Shown: piece after piece, positions 11,266-22,815 of the stretch
How the letters are laid out: each line of letters opens with the position of its first letter
Numbering within the stretch: the stretch's first letter is position 1
Source: Phytophthora sp. 'mugwort'
Lineage: Eukaryota; Oomycota; Peronosporomycetes; Peronosporales; Peronosporaceae
Assembly (NCBI GenBank): GCA_033558025.1
Contig: JAUCEF010000009.1
Location: forward strand, 2,108,001 to 2,172,000
Direction of reading: 5' to 3'
DNA length: 64,000 bases
Notes under the pieces: generated by a model
The model's database searches: none
Told to the model about the DNA's origin: nothing
What the model saw: the letters and a program-made list of their open reading frames with translations, nothing else
Position numbers and translations under genes: made by a program

Positions 11266-11628
11266 TCAAGTCTTGAATCGTCTCAATAGTCTAATCTTAT
11301 TGTTTTGTTTGCAATATAACCAGAGCATGCACCATATACCGCAATAGTCTCCGAAAGTACCTTGATACTGTTTGGGATTGTACTTTCCAATTCCATAATT
11401 GGTAGGAGCTGCTTCGCCCATACTGTCGAAGTATTCACCTTTATAAAGAGCTGTCCAATGACCTACATCAAGGTTAGGAGGCCATAATAAGACCAAGTAT
11501 GTACCTTTCTTTGGGAGCGGTTTCGATATTTCATTTAGTTCAAATATTCCATCCAGATATACGTAATTCGATCTGCAAGCTCGATAAGACCGTGGTCCTG
11601 GTGAAAATGGTTTAATGAGATCGCTCAT
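11266..11628 (-). CDS. Adenain-like cysteine protease (maturation protease)
   Basis: A 120-residue intact frame with the adenain/Ulp1 catalytic set in order: His57 in GHWTALY, Asp68 in YFDSMG, Gln87 or Gln89 in KQYQG, and Cys96 in DYCGIWC. The length is short for the family, and the last residues (KIRLLRRFKT) look like an abrupt end, so a C-terminal loss is possible. In Polintons this enzyme trims capsid and core proteins during maturation. It lies between the PX-like gene (same strand) and the major capsid gene (divergent, start codons 48 bases apart). All catalytic residues are kept, so purifying selection may have lasted longer here, or the frame survived by chance. Confidence 0.85.
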   Translation of the reverse strand: MSDLIKPFSPGPRSYRACRSNYVYLDGIFELNEISKPLPKKGTYLVLLWPPNLDVGHWTALYKGEYFDSMGEAAPTNYGIGKYNPKQYQGTFGDYCGIWCMLWLYCKQNNKIRLLRRFKT

Positions 11629-11676
11629 AATATTTAATTTCTACGAAAGTATATTAGAAACCATATAGATTTAGCA

Positions 11677-13370
11677 ATGAGTGAAACTCAACTATCCAAT
11701 CAGTATTTGTACCAGAGCTCGCTCCAAAGCGACCAGAGATCAAAGTATCTTCCGGCAAACGCGTGCCGTTTGTGATCGTTCTTAATCCAGGATCGTATCA
11801 GAGTGGCGTTATCACTATCGATACTACAGCCCAGCTTAACGGTTCGGAGGGGTTTGCTTGCCTTCGTGATGCTTACATTATGCTCTCGTACAAAGTAATT
11901 ATGAAGAATGGTGCTACTGTCCAGATAGCTGCTGCAAATCGTTTCTGTGCTACGCTCAAATGCGGTAATTGGAATGTTATCGATAGCATGTCGCTTGAAC
12001 TCAACGGCAAGACCATTGTCAGTATGGCGGACTATAAACTCTTTTGGAACAACATGCGCGCTCAGATAAGCTACATTTCACAGTATGCTGAGAAGCACGG
12101 AGCGGATGCTGCTTAGTAGGCTTTGTACAGCTCAGCCACTTCATCAACTACGGGTGATGGATACACTAATACCACTGCATTCTCATCATCCTTTGCTACA
12201 AGTGGTCTTTCTAGTGATGCCTCGGTCGTTTATGATGGTCTTGTAAGACGTCTGTTGTCTAATCCACCTAACGCTGGATCTGATTTCTCCAATTCGTGGT
12301 CTTTGCTTGGTGGAGCTGCAGCGTCTACCACAATTTCAAATCAACTGGCGCGTGGTGCCTTTGTTGCCGGTGCTGTTACTGCTAACGCAATCATGGGTGT
12401 TTAACTATATGCTAAAAGTTAAGCTAACTAATCTCCATCCCATCTGTAAGGATCTCGATTTAATGGCCAACCCACAAATTCGACATCGCTGCCGTGTCAA
12501 TCAGGGTACTTCTATCATCGCTGTCGATGCTTTAAAAGGTATGTCTCTAACCAGCACTACTCTTGCGAATGGCAATACTTGTCCATAATGGTCTCTCCTT
12601 CATCCACGGGTAATCCCATGGCCGAAGTTCTTGCTGCTTCTGCCGGGTTTAGTATTGCTTGGGGTGCTGCCGTTAATGCACTCGAGCCTACTGTGGATGG
12701 TACCTATGGCCATTCGCCACTTCACGTCTATACGTACCGTTTGTGTATCTTGAGAACTATCAGGCAATTATTTCGAAGTTTGTAAAGAAAGTTCGATACA
12801 ATGACTGCTATGCAGTGGTTTAACCAGCGAGCTGACATTGGTAAATAATCGACTCAGCTCAATGTTGCATTCGATCTTCAGCTATCAGCATCGGTCAAGA
12901 ACGCTAAGTATGTCACTCTACTTCCTTTCGCTGAGCAGACGAGTAGCTTTGCTTCTGCAGCTGTTCAGGAGTTCCAGAGCCCGTTTGATTCGGCTCCTTG
13001 GACGGTCCATCCTGGTTCGAGCATTCGCAACTTTAATGTTCGTATTGGTTCCCAGCAAGTCTTTGATATCAGCCATGACTACGATTTCCATCATTTCACT
13101 AACAAAATTGCCAAGATTTCAGCGATCAACGATGATCTGACTCCTTAGTTGGTCAATGGACTTCTTGACTACCAGATTTGGTCTCTAACTAACCGCGTGC
13201 TCATCGCGGACGTTAGTCGCCTAACCGATCGTGATGTTCCCACCTCTATTCAGATCCAGGGTGTAAACGCTGACTGTCAGGGCACCAACATGCTTGTATT
13301 AGTTGTGAGCGAACAAGAGCTAACGTTCGATAGACTAGCCGATGAGGTTCTCGATTATACGACAGCTTAA
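11677..13370 (+). pseudogene. Major capsid protein (double jelly-roll), frameshifted
   Basis: The likely start is ATG 11677 (MSETQLSNQYLYQSS); a shift near 11755 leads into the frame 11763-12116. Further pieces are 12123-12404, 12307-12588, 12579-12785, 12838-13140 and 13149-13370, ending with a TAA. Strand-rich sequence such as GSEGFACLRDAYIMLSYKV and MSLELNGKTIVSMADYKLFW, and the final GLLDYQIWSLTNRVLIADVSR region, fit Polinton and virophage-type major capsid proteins. The total span of about 1.7 kb gives roughly 560 codons, the usual size. At least five frame changes make it a pseudogene. Confidence 0.75.
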
Positions 13371-14010
13371 GGAAAAAAAATATGCTTAGTCTAGTTTAAT
13401 TCTGCTAAGAGCTTAGGACATTTCTCAATAACAAATTGACTCTTTCGAAGCAATTAATGTATTTGGGATCAATTCTACTGATCTGCTTGAGAGACTTCCC
13501 TCTAAGTTTCCCCCACGTCATCATATATATGAATTATCATCAGTTAGGAATTTGGAGTGTAAGAATATTTTGATCTCCTCCCCAATATTTAAACTGGGTT
13601 GACTAAATACCCATCGACAATAACCAGGATCAGAAGAATATACTTCTTGGATCTGGGTGCCTTGTATTTTTCAAAAGTTAATTCGTTCGACATGTTATCA
13701 GTTGGGTGTATCTATATCCATAGCCCCTTAATTTGTTTGAGAAAATTTAATTAATTAGGGAGGTGCATGGTACTGTCACTGAAGGAGCTTTATCTATCTC
13801 AGACATGGTTAATATCAGTTAAATGACTCCTTACGCTCTGAGGTTATGGATTGGTTGTCTGGTCAGAAACACCAGCTGGTCATTAGAAAGATTAAACCTA
13901 CTTTCCTTATTAAAATATTTAAAAAAAAATGTCGGTGTGATATTCCAGTATATACTACTGCTGCCAGCTTGCGGGCGGTGTGTGTGTTTTGGTTTTGTTG
14001 GGCTCCACCC

Positions 14011-14160
14011 CGTTCCGCTCGCTGTTACAGCTGGTTTCACTACTCCTATCCCGTCCTACCCGTTCCGCTCGCTGTGCCAGCTCACTTCACTAGTCCCGTC
14101 CCGTCCCACCCGCTCCGCTCGCTGTTCCAGCTCGCTACACTACTCCTATCGCGTCCCACT
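14011..14160. repeat. 50-bp tandem repeat, three degenerate units
   Basis: Units begin at 14011, 14061 and 14111 with cg[t/c]tccgctcgctgt and end with [t/c]c[a/t]cgtccc[a/t]a-like sequence; a fourth decayed start is at about 14161. No unique spacers alternate with it. Confidence 0.85.
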
Positions 14161-14454
14161 TTGTTTCGCTATTTCTATCGCGTAGGGTGGCCGCCTTCGC
14201 TTCTCTCGGCAGCAAATGACAGTTTGAGCCAATGGGAGGTCGCCTCGCTGCGCTCGGCAGCAATTAAAAATCACATGGATTTTGGCCAATGCGAAGGGGT
14301 TTAAACGTGACACAGTGCTATTTTGCAATTTCGGGCATAGTTTGCCAAGTCGGAACGATAGTGGGATTCGATTTTGTGGGTTGGTGGCGGTACTAAACGC
14401 AAAGTGAAGCCATGCCGAAAGGGAGGTACAGGCGGGCATGCAGGAAAGCTTCGG

Positions 14455-14474
14455 ACAGACAGACAGACAGACAG
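14455..14474. repeat. (ACAG)n microsatellite
   Basis: Five uninterrupted tetranucleotide units. Confidence 0.9.
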
Positions 14475-14499
14475 GACGCTAGAGCAGTTTCTTAGATTG

Positions 14500-14570
14500 G
14501 GAAGTTAGACACAGCATGTTAATCGAGAGGCTCCAGGGCCAAGTGTACACTAATGCCGTGCTTCGCCCGG
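14500..14570 (-). repeat. Fragment of a dispersed repeat family (also at 25.1, 28.7, 32.0, 34.3 kb)
   Basis: The sequence gaagttagacacagcatgtt followed by aatcg...ccagggccaagtgtacac matches 28691-28740 closely and the reverse strand of 34305-34360. It is a short terminal piece of the family described at 31870-32180. Confidence 0.8.
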
Positions 14571-14628
14571 AAAGCTCTGGATATTATGACAGGGAATGTG
14601 AGCTCTTCTTCTGATTTCAGACTAGCGC

Positions 14629-16133
14629 TTACAACGGTTGATCTTCTTCAATAACATGCAAGCGGTTGCTTTCTCGCAAGGCGTTCTCGCTTGGGATGAA
14701 GTACGCTAAGAATTGCTTCGTCAGCGGAGCCATCAAGTAAACCTGCTTTAACGTTGTGACTCGAGTGATAGCCACGTAAAACGATGAACGTTGAGGTTTT
14801 CGACGTGTTGGATGTCGGAGAGGCGCGAGAATCATCTTGTCTACGGTGAGGCCTTGACACTTCTCGGTTGTTAGCGAGTATACAGGTACCATATGGACTT
14901 GCGAAATATCGAGAGAGAACGATCGTTTCCGCAGGTTGTGCTGACACTCTTTCTTTCTTTTTGCAGATTGGAACAACCCCCGACGGCAATGAAGCAACGA
15001 ACGGTAGGAGGCATAATCCTTCAGGCGAACAAATACAATATCAGGACGAAGTGAGTGATAGTGCTCTTCCACGCCATTTGACACGCTGATTCGTGAAACA
15101 ATATCCGTTGCTGTGGTGAAGGCAGCAACAGCACCCATAGAGCCATTTGCCAGCTTTCAGATCGGAAAAACATTTTTTGTGCATTGTACGGTCGATCCAA
15201 TCGCAATTTTCAAGTACATAGGCATCCCTCCCGTTTTAGCATCCCGAATGCACTTCAGAGACTTCCGTTGGGAGAGCGTCAGTAGATATCGAGCCCTGGT
15301 CACTGCCGCCGGAAACCGATGCAAAGGGACCTTAGCCTCCCGGCAGAATGCTCGAATCGCATGCGTTGAACTCGACACGAAGAGTGTTTGAAGCAACAAT
15401 GATTGGGCAATAGCCTTTCAAGGCAACATACTCTGAGTTCCAATTATCTTCGTGTGCCACTTTGTTAACGAAATCAATGTCAGCTTGATCATAGTTTCCA
15501 ACGCGCCATTTATTCCAAATGGTTTCCCAGACAGGATCACGTTGATGGCGCATGTTCTCCGATAAAACAACAACCCAATTCAACGCTTGATACGCTTTAG
15601 TCCCGCGAACACGATTCAAATACTCTTGGGAGTCCTTGTTGGGACGTCCACCGGGAGATGAAACACTATCGCTAGCCAGAAATGCAGGTTGGCTTGCGAC
15701 GGGTAGCTGCTGTAGCCAATCTCCAACCAAAAGAACATGAATCCCACTGAATACTTTGTCTAGGTATCCTAGCAATTGGCGCAGGGATGCATCTACCTTA
15801 CCGAGAATGCCGACATCATACGTGGATACTTCGTCTACAATGAGCAATCTCAGCTTTGCGACTCGCTGTATCTGTTCTGTCGTCGGTGTCCACGGTTTGC
15901 GGCTGTTGACATACCACCCAAATAACTTGTGAATGATCAGCCCATTTGCTGCTTGAGCAACAACACCTTTGATAGGCAGCCGTTGCTACTGCTTCTGATG
16001 AATTCCACGCATACGCAAGACTCTGAAGAGCACCAATAACGCTACTCTTACCAGCACCAGGCCCCGGGAAATGCTTGTTTCTCGGGGTGGTGAGCAACGA
16101 GACATGTGGGCAACGAGACGTGCTCATTAGCAA
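14629..16133 (-). pseudogene. Helitron helicase domain (Pif1-like), frameshifted
   Basis: Three frames carry the helicase motifs. Walker A GPGAGKSSVI is at about 16030-16060 in frame 15816-16133. Walker B LIVDEVST starts frame 15332-15847, which continues with GDWLQQLPV, the Pif1 motif III. The C-terminal RecD-like motifs SLTTEKCQGLTVDKMILAPL and YVAITRVTTLKQVYL are in frame 14629-15138. A frame break lies between 15138 and 15332. In an active Helitron this domain unwinds DNA during rolling-circle transposition. Confidence 0.85.
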
Positions 16134-16134
16134 A

Positions 16135-18460
16135 TCAGCACCGATCCTGACAAAACATTTTGTGCTGTTTGGGGTTTAGTTGAAACGCCGACGACACTTG
16201 CTGCAATGAGGGAAAAACTTGCAATACTTCGGAATTGGATTTGTGTGTGGTAGGCTCGAATTGATTGTTCGGTGTTGGATAGTCAATGTTTTGAACGGCT
16301 TGCTGAAGTAACTGGACAAGAGTAGGCAGATTAGGGAACATGTCTAGCAACGTGGGAATGTTGTTCCTTCCATTCGGCAGAGACTCCGTGTGAGGCTGAC
16401 CTCGCATACATTGTTCAACATCTCAATACTCATTGTGAAGTTTTGGGCCGGAACTGTTGAGCCCACAGTAGAGCACGCAGCAAGTTGCGAACAAAGACTT
16501 GACTTCGCCAACATGTCGATGTTTTTCGTAAGTTGAATTGGTGCAGCTACACATTCATCAGCTAAATTGTAATCATCATTTTCATCATCACAGTCTTGGT
16601 CTTCCTCGTCATCGCCCAGCATGTCGTGAGCACAGACATCATCAAGTTCGTCTTCTCCATCTGCCTCACCTTCATAACTGCAGTACCGATCTACTCGGGG
16701 TCTCGTTGTGTGTCCAATAATTTCTCGGGAAGCGTAACAATCTGCGTTGTGTTTCACCAAACTGGTTGCTGACACGATGCCTCAGTTTCAAACCATTTCT
16801 GATAAAAATCTGCAAAGGTCATGCCTTCTTGTTCAAAGTCTGCGTATTTCGAAAAGGGCGGAACAAGACCATCACGGAGTGTTGATAAAGAACATCAATC
16901 GATAAATCAGAGCAATGAATGTCGGGGAGGCGTGTGGCAAACAGTGGCAACTTTCTTCACAGGCATTCTAAAACGTGAATGCGATTCGTATAGCGGGTGA
17001 CCTTCCAAGAATCGCTTTCCCACTTTACTTTTCTTTCGATTCCATTCAGCGAGGAAACTTATCCAATTCACGTTTTCAGTGTAGTTGGGCGGTAAATGTA
17101 GTCGATCCAAAGCACAGGATGGCTTCAAACGCTCCCATTCCCGTCCCCCTCAAGTGTTATGTCCAATGGCTCGTTACGCGAAAACAAAGCCCTCAGTATA
17201 GTGGTCAGATATAACTTGACAAATGATGCGACGAATACATCGCGGATAAGTTGAGTAGATAAAGACACGCCATAGGAACGAGACTTCATGCGGGTTAGTC
17301 AGTGTGCAGCACATTGACTGGACTCGTCGGCGACCAAATGCAATAGGGTCATCAGGGTCTTTGAGAAGGGTTCACTAGCCATATCAAACGCGTGAAGATG
17401 GAGCGCTCACTGGTTCTCGATATCTTGTTGGGGTTTGGTAGAGTACTTCATCACATAGTAGGCTTTTTCAGGTCCTGACGTTGTACCCACAAACAAAAAG
17501 TGTTAGCTGCAGAGCATTTATGAATACACTCGAATAGAATTAGCAAAACTCACCTTCTCCAGCACTCAAGAATTTGATATCATAATTACATTTTAAGATT
17601 GAGTTGATCACCGGAACATAGGTATTGACGTATTCATTTCGCGGATCTCACTTCAACTCAATTCGGTTATCATTTGTCCACTTCGTCTCAGGACACATTT
17701 CTTTTGGCATGAACATTCGGCACACATCACCTCGTGGAGTCCGCTTTGTTTTTTTAACAAGAGCGAGAATGGAACCAATGGTAGTATTGATACGTCACCA
17801 AAGCACGAGAAACATTAACCGCTTTGATTGACGACACACTTGGTACTCTTGGGAGAGGCTGAGACCTAGCAATGTGACGGAAAACGTCTTCGCTTCCACG
17901 ACTTGATGCGTTCAAGTTTTGTTCTACACGTTGAGCATGCATTGCTATTAGTCACTTCCACCAAATATATGTCCACATTGCAGACATGCTGCCGTCAATG
18001 GTCTCATTGCTCCAGAGCAAGGTTTTCGAAAGGCTATAAAATATGAATTGCTAGCGGTGAAATTGCACCCGTTTCGCACAATGGGCAAACATTAGTCTCC
18101 AGAGGAACATTCGAAGTCGCAAATAGTGTCCACCTATGTAATCATTGCAGTGCGAAATCGATCCAAAGAACACATTTGGTAGTAAGCATCAACAGTTGAC
18201 GGCATTTTCCTTTATCCAAATGAGCATATGAGTGAGAAGAGAACCGGTAGAGTTCTGAGACTCTGTCGCTGCGTAGAAAGCTTTCGTGCAACCGAACAAA
18301 CCCAGTTCTTTTCGTGCGCAGTTGGTATCAACATCCCAGCTCAGCACCACATCGATAAAGAGGCTCACAATACATTAAAATACCTGCGTGTAGATATATG
18401 CGGTACAACAAATATGTAGTTGGTGTACATCATTGATATGTGTGAGCTTGATCAGGTCCC
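16135..18460 (-). pseudogene. Helitron middle region: acidic linker and Rep remnants
   Basis: The frame 16344-16775 holds a long Asp/Glu-rich stretch (about 16540-16670), typical of Helitron linkers. Around 17577-17750 the minus strand reads CRMFMPKEMCPE...TNDNRIELK and YVNTYVPVINSILKCNYDIKFL, the segment that follows the HUH nuclease in Helitron proteins. The HUH His pair itself could not be located with confidence, so the Rep core is decayed or partly deleted. Confidence 0.6.
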
Positions 18461-20696
18461 TACCGCGCGCAAACGTAAGGAGTCGACTTGGCAATCTGGC
18501 CCAGCTTGGCTCGTGAATAAACCAAGGTATCGTTAATATCGCTCTCTATGTGCGAAAGAGAATCTTCTGCAATTTCCCCAGCGAGGTTGGTGGTTCGGTA
18601 AGAACTTGAACTGTCTGGTGAAAGGGTGAAAAATATGGTGGGCTGCCCAAATTCCAGTTGCATCGAGAACAGATCGGCACGGGCACCCGATCGCTCTTCA
18701 TTTGACCTCCAAAACGCTCGCATGCCAGTAGAGATATTTGAATATAATTTCTGAACGTGACGATCAATGTTTGGTGTCTCTGGAAGCGCTCGCTTCTCCG
18801 AACTTGCTTGGAGTCGTTTCTTCTGATGTTTCTGAACATTCTTCAAGCGCTTTGCGAGAAAAACCTGCGGAATTTTCCATCGAGCAAGGTGATATCCGAG
18901 ACTTGATAAAAATGGCTTGCATTGCATTGTGCCTGGTCAAAACGTCAAACGCGACGAAAGCAAACGAACGGTACTGTGCGTGTCGGCGTGTCGAAAGATG
19001 CAAACAGTATCTGACGAACTCAAGCATACTTATTTTAAGTGGTCGGGTTTCATCCAAACCACCCCGACCGTACGGGAAAAGCTCGCCAAATGCGTGTACC
19101 CAAAACGCAGGGTCAAAATCGGATAGAATACTTGTTGATCGCTGCACAATGACGCGCTCTTTGGTTTTACTCAGGGCAATTTGTAATCCCAGAGAAGCAT
19201 CCACATGGGTAAAATTGTTAATCAAGGCTTCTGCGTGTTGTTCACACACCTCATCCTCAAATGCTACATTTTGGTGAGCAGGAGCAGAGCGTTATGTCTC
19301 CATGTACCTAGGTCAAGTTCATCAAAACCGTCTCCAATCCGTGAATGCAGAAACGCTCCTTCATTTTCTGCTTCTGCAATTTCGCAAACGCCTTTTCCAC
19401 CTTCTGAGTTGCTGGTTTCAGCACTTCCATTCAGCGCACCTTGAATATCAGTCTGCAGGCGATTCGCCGCTGCGTCGCAAGGCTGCTATCAGCTGATCTC
19501 GAGCTGTTCTCACGTGCCAATTTTTGCGGAAGTCACCGGGGTTTTGTGATCCATTGCTTTGCTCTGATCTTTCATTGATTATTTCGTCTCCGGCGGTAGC
19601 AGCGTCTTGCCAGCCGTCGCTGCGTTCAACAAAAACACGCGTGGGGATAGTTGAGACCGATCCCTCCCAATTAGCCGATTCACAAATGTTCGTATAGAGA
19701 TGGTTATTTTCGCGGTACCATTGCAGTTGCTGTCGTAGCCGTGGAACCCGGATATCGTACGCTTTACGCCTTCCGAAACAACGTCGCGAGGTAGAATCTG
19801 CGCAGGCGGAACCGGGTCGGCTCGGAAAAGTACGCGTGAGATCGGAGAGATGCATGCTTGCCTCCACGCACAACAGAGATGAAGTGCATCGGTAGTGATT
19901 AAGCATTGCACTTTCGATGAATGTGCTGTCTTCAAATTCATCCGGCATCACTCCCATATATAGTCCATTTGCGATAGCAAACTTTGGCGGGCTGACACGC
20001 TTCTTGTCGAGCAAAGAAGTTCGACACGATATGCATATCTGTAAAGCCACCCAACCTTCTACAACTGAGATGCCAGTCCTCGAAAGTAATAGCCCTCCAA
20101 ACATGGATCAATATCCGATACATCGTAATATTTTCGAAGTCGAGAGCAGAGATTTGAAGGCCCTTGAAGACGAGATCTGAAACCCCTCATTAGGTCACTT
20201 TGGTTCTCGAGAAACTCGGAGTTAACCTTGGACACTGGACGCATGCAGTCACAACGCAACACACCAACTCCATCATGACTTCAGATGAAAGTTTCTTCTG
20301 GCCAAGCTTGTACACGCGGTTTTCAATACTCTCGTGTTCATGCAGCAGGCCATTGATAGCTGCGACGACGTCGTCATCAGGACTAGAAGGTTCTGAGCGT
20401 TAGCGCTTTGACATGGTAAGGTCGTTCAGTCGCTCCTCCTTGCTCATCGATGCTCGAGCTGCACGCTTCGTTGTTCGCTGACGTCCACGGACACTGGTCA
20501 TAGCTTCATTATGACACTGTGCACATCGTTTGTGTTTGTGCGTTAGGCGGCTCTCTGGCCAAGTTGTTGAAGTGCGCATGTGCACAACCCCGAGCTTTGC
20601 GACGCCATGTTTGCTTTCCAGCAATGCGAAGCAATATAGGATGGCGGAAAATGAAGCCCTGTTCCCTCTACACGCCGCCAGACAGACCCCATCCAC
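18460..20696 (-). pseudogene. Helitron N-terminal region with Helitron_like_N domain
   Basis: Frame 18460-18927 has GMRAFWRSNEERSG...LEFGQPTIFFTLSPDSSS, the diagnostic start of the Helitron_like_N domain. Frame 18764-19249 has PAFWVHAFGELFPYGRGG, the segment just before it. Frame 19448-20104 has CISC...KFAIANGLYMGVMPDEF, an upstream conserved module with a CxxC pair. Frame 20400-20696 has a CAQC pair and an Arg-rich MSKEERLND stretch near the probable start. Several indels separate the frames. Confidence 0.75.
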
Positions 20697-21204
20697 ATAG
20701 GTTGTAACTTCAGATGCAACGCTTTTGTGGCTTTAGCGAATCGTCTAATTGATATCATTGATTTGGGGTTCCGGGACACTTCCGTCATTTTACGATATCG
20801 CGGTAGATCTTTCTCGGATGAAAATCGACGATATCGAACAAACCGAAGGATTGCAATAGTGAACCTGCGCATCTCCAAAGCAGCAGTGGCCGATGAAATT
20901 GTAGCTTCGAAGTACGCAAGCATTCGAAGTGAGTTGGAACTGGTGTTAGAATTGGTGGCGTGGGGGTGATCCCGTCTCGATCATCAGACTTGGAACGAGG
21001 CACATGATTGCAAAAGTCCTTACACGAAAGTCCTAACTGAATATATCGTAGGTGCTGCAGTGACCGAATCGCTTGTGGAAGGTCACCTCGATGTACATGA
21101 GCATTCGAATAGATTGACATTGGTGGCATGAAGACGAATCCGTCTAATACGTCAGACTTCGAACGAGACGAAATAGATTGCAAGTAACCTATGACGACAG
21201 GCGT
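20697..21204. repeat. Gene-free junction with two decayed copies of a ~180-bp repeat
   Basis: A segment with gcattcgaa...attggtggc...cagacttggaacgag...gattgcaa (about 20925-21010) recurs at about 21095-21190 with many changes. No coding content was recognised. It separates the Helitron from the truncated gypsy element. Confidence 0.55.
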
Positions 21205-22805
21205 ACTGGCAGAAGGTTGGCGTCGAGTGTGGGGATTTTGATTCCCGCACCATGCCTGCCTTGTCCTTTGCGGCGAAGAAAGCATCAATGACCTCGCACA
21301 GCTCGCGGGGCACTGGCCATTGTCTGGTGACGCAGTACTTTGTGCCCGGCACAAGATCAATATCGTGCCTGATACCACGATCCGGTGGAAGTTGAGGCGG
21401 TGGGTCCTTGGACCACGTTCTCAAACTCCTTCATCAAAGGATACATGAGATCCTTCGGTTTCTTCAGAATCTCAGAACGCAAGCGAGGCACGCTGGGAGG
21501 AGAATGCCTCCAGGACGCCATTATCCATCCCCGAGGAGGAATCCAATTCCTCTTGAGTGGGCTCTTACTTGAAGAGTACCACCTCCGCGTTTTCCCCAGA
21601 CTTCATGTCGGCCAGAAATCTGTCGGCGTCAACGCTTCGAGGTTCAGGAGCTCTGACACCTCGGGCAGCGGCTCTAGCTGGATGCCGCCTGCCTTGACTC
21701 GATGGCCAGTCTCGCCGTCGAAAATGTGATAACACCCTTCGACTGGCCGCGTCGGAAGAACCCGGGTCCTGGGTTCCGAGTCACTTGAAGCGACTCCAGT
21801 CTGAAGTGAATTCAGACTCGACTTGCGGTGTCGACTATGTCGTCGACCGCGACCGTGACGTGGTACTACGTTACTCACGTCTGTGGGCGTCTCACTGCCG
21901 ACGTTCGAAGCCTTTAGGGCTTCGTGGGGAGCATGGTTACCCACACAAGAAGTGAATTCCGCCACTTCTTCGCTTCAGTTAAGGTCTGGGCGACCTGATA
22001 CGGAACAAGGTTACCCACACAGGAAGCGCATTCTGCGCATCTTCCTCCCCGGTTTCAGTCTGGGTGACTCGGTGTAGACCTAGATTACCCACCTGGTCGG
22101 TGACTCCGAGCAATGCCACTCTTGAAGCCTCAGCCGCCGGTCTAGATTCCGGTGGGGGGCGAGGGCTATCCTGTAAGGACTGCCACACTCGACCAGGTAC
22201 AGCTTCTGCTGCCACCGCTTCTAGGAAGTCGTTCAATACGTCGGCGGTTCTCAAAACTTCACTGGATGCTCTTGCATCCCGGCGCCCCATTCGGACGCCA
22301 CAGTTCCTGGCAGGGGTGGTAACATGACTCCCAATTTTCTGTCAGTAACTGCGGGCCGGCTGGCCCCGATGGCTTTGTTTCGCCAATCGATCCATGGATC
22401 ATGTCTCTCAAGCCAGGGCATGCCCAGGATTAAGTCATACTTGCCCATCTCGAGGACAGTAAACTGCTCCATGCTGTCGAAGTCCTCGAACTTCACTGCT
22501 AGATCCACATGGATCTTGGGAACGGTAATCACCGTTCTGTCGGTCACTTGTACCGGCACTGTCCCCTTGCCTTTGCTTTCTCGTAAAGCGTCGGCCAGCT
22601 TGTTACTGTTCTCCGCAATAGTCTGGCGGTGTGCGAAGTTCTTCGATGCCTCGGAGTCTATCAAGACTCGGAAGGGACGGGTATATCCCCGTACACTTAT
22701 GTGTACTACTAGCAGCCCAACGCTGCCCTTCTTCGATTCGAGAGTGCAAAACCTCTCAGGGGCTAAGTCTTCATGAGCGGTGCGCAGGTGGCGCGCACCG
22801 CTCAT
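21205..22805 (-). pseudogene. gypsy pol fragment: aspartic protease and N-terminal reverse transcriptase
   Basis: Frame 22251-22805 starts at ATG 22805 and carries the retropepsin region, with the active-site motif reading DSEAS where DSGAS is expected, and the flap/C-terminal YDLILGMPWLERHDPWIDW. Frame 21603-21965 and a further frame to 21400 form the linker to RT. Frame 21152-21424 contains LPPDRGIRHDIDLVPG, the start of gypsy RT, up to about 21205. The Gly-to-Glu change next to the catalytic Asp would disable the protease. Frame breaks and the missing polymerase motif make it a clear relic. Confidence 0.82.
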
Positions 22806-22815
22806 GAAGACTTAG
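22763..22815. repeat. Perfect 23-bp hairpin at the gag-pro junction
   Basis: Arms 22763-22785 and 22793-22815 are exact reverse complements with a 7-base loop. On the minus strand the gag stop (22771) and pro start (22805) both lie inside it. A smaller 9-bp hairpin sits just upstream at 22823-22847. Confidence 0.9.

Larger units (their letters stand above)
1..13400. mobile_element. Maverick/Polinton-type endogenous element, decayed, left end outside window
   Basis: A single block carries the Polinton core set: DNA polymerase B, chromodomain integrase, A32-like ATPase, minor capsid (penton) protein, major capsid protein and adenain-like cysteine protease, plus a PX-like basic protein and a fibre. 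Nearly every plus-strand gene has frameshifts or in-frame stops, so the element is old and cannot act on its own. The left terminal inverted repeat lies outside the window. The right end is somewhere after the capsid stop at 13370; no inverted repeat or target duplication could be matched. Mavericks are known from Phytophthora genomes. The gene order and the fibre with its own chaperone are the notable points. The assignment as a Polinton-class element is firm; its exact lineage is not. Confidence 0.88.
13371..14500. other. Gene-free stretch after the capsid gene, right flank of the Maverick
   Basis: AT-rich sequence to about 13940 with no convincing frame, then a GC-richer part containing a 50-bp tandem repeat and an (ACAG)n microsatellite. 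The right end of the Maverick should lie here, but no terminal repeat could be matched because the left end is not in the window. Confidence 0.5.
14629..20696 (-). mobile_element. Degraded Helitron-type (RepHel) element
   Basis: Minus-strand pieces in order from 20.7 kb down to 14.6 kb read as one RepHel protein: a zinc-containing N-terminal part, a Helitron_like_N domain, the Rep region and a Pif1/RecD-like helicase. Many stops and frameshifts interrupt it. The typical 5' TC and 3' CTRR hairpin ends were not found. Helitrons are common in Phytophthora genomes. Confidence 0.82.

Noticed and set aside
13371..13830. Right terminal inverted repeat of the Maverick
   Set aside because: No counterpart is available because the left end lies outside the window; no end could be fixed.
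14011..14160. CRISPR-like array
   Set aside because: The 50-bp units are contiguous and degenerate, without spacers, in eukaryotic DNA.
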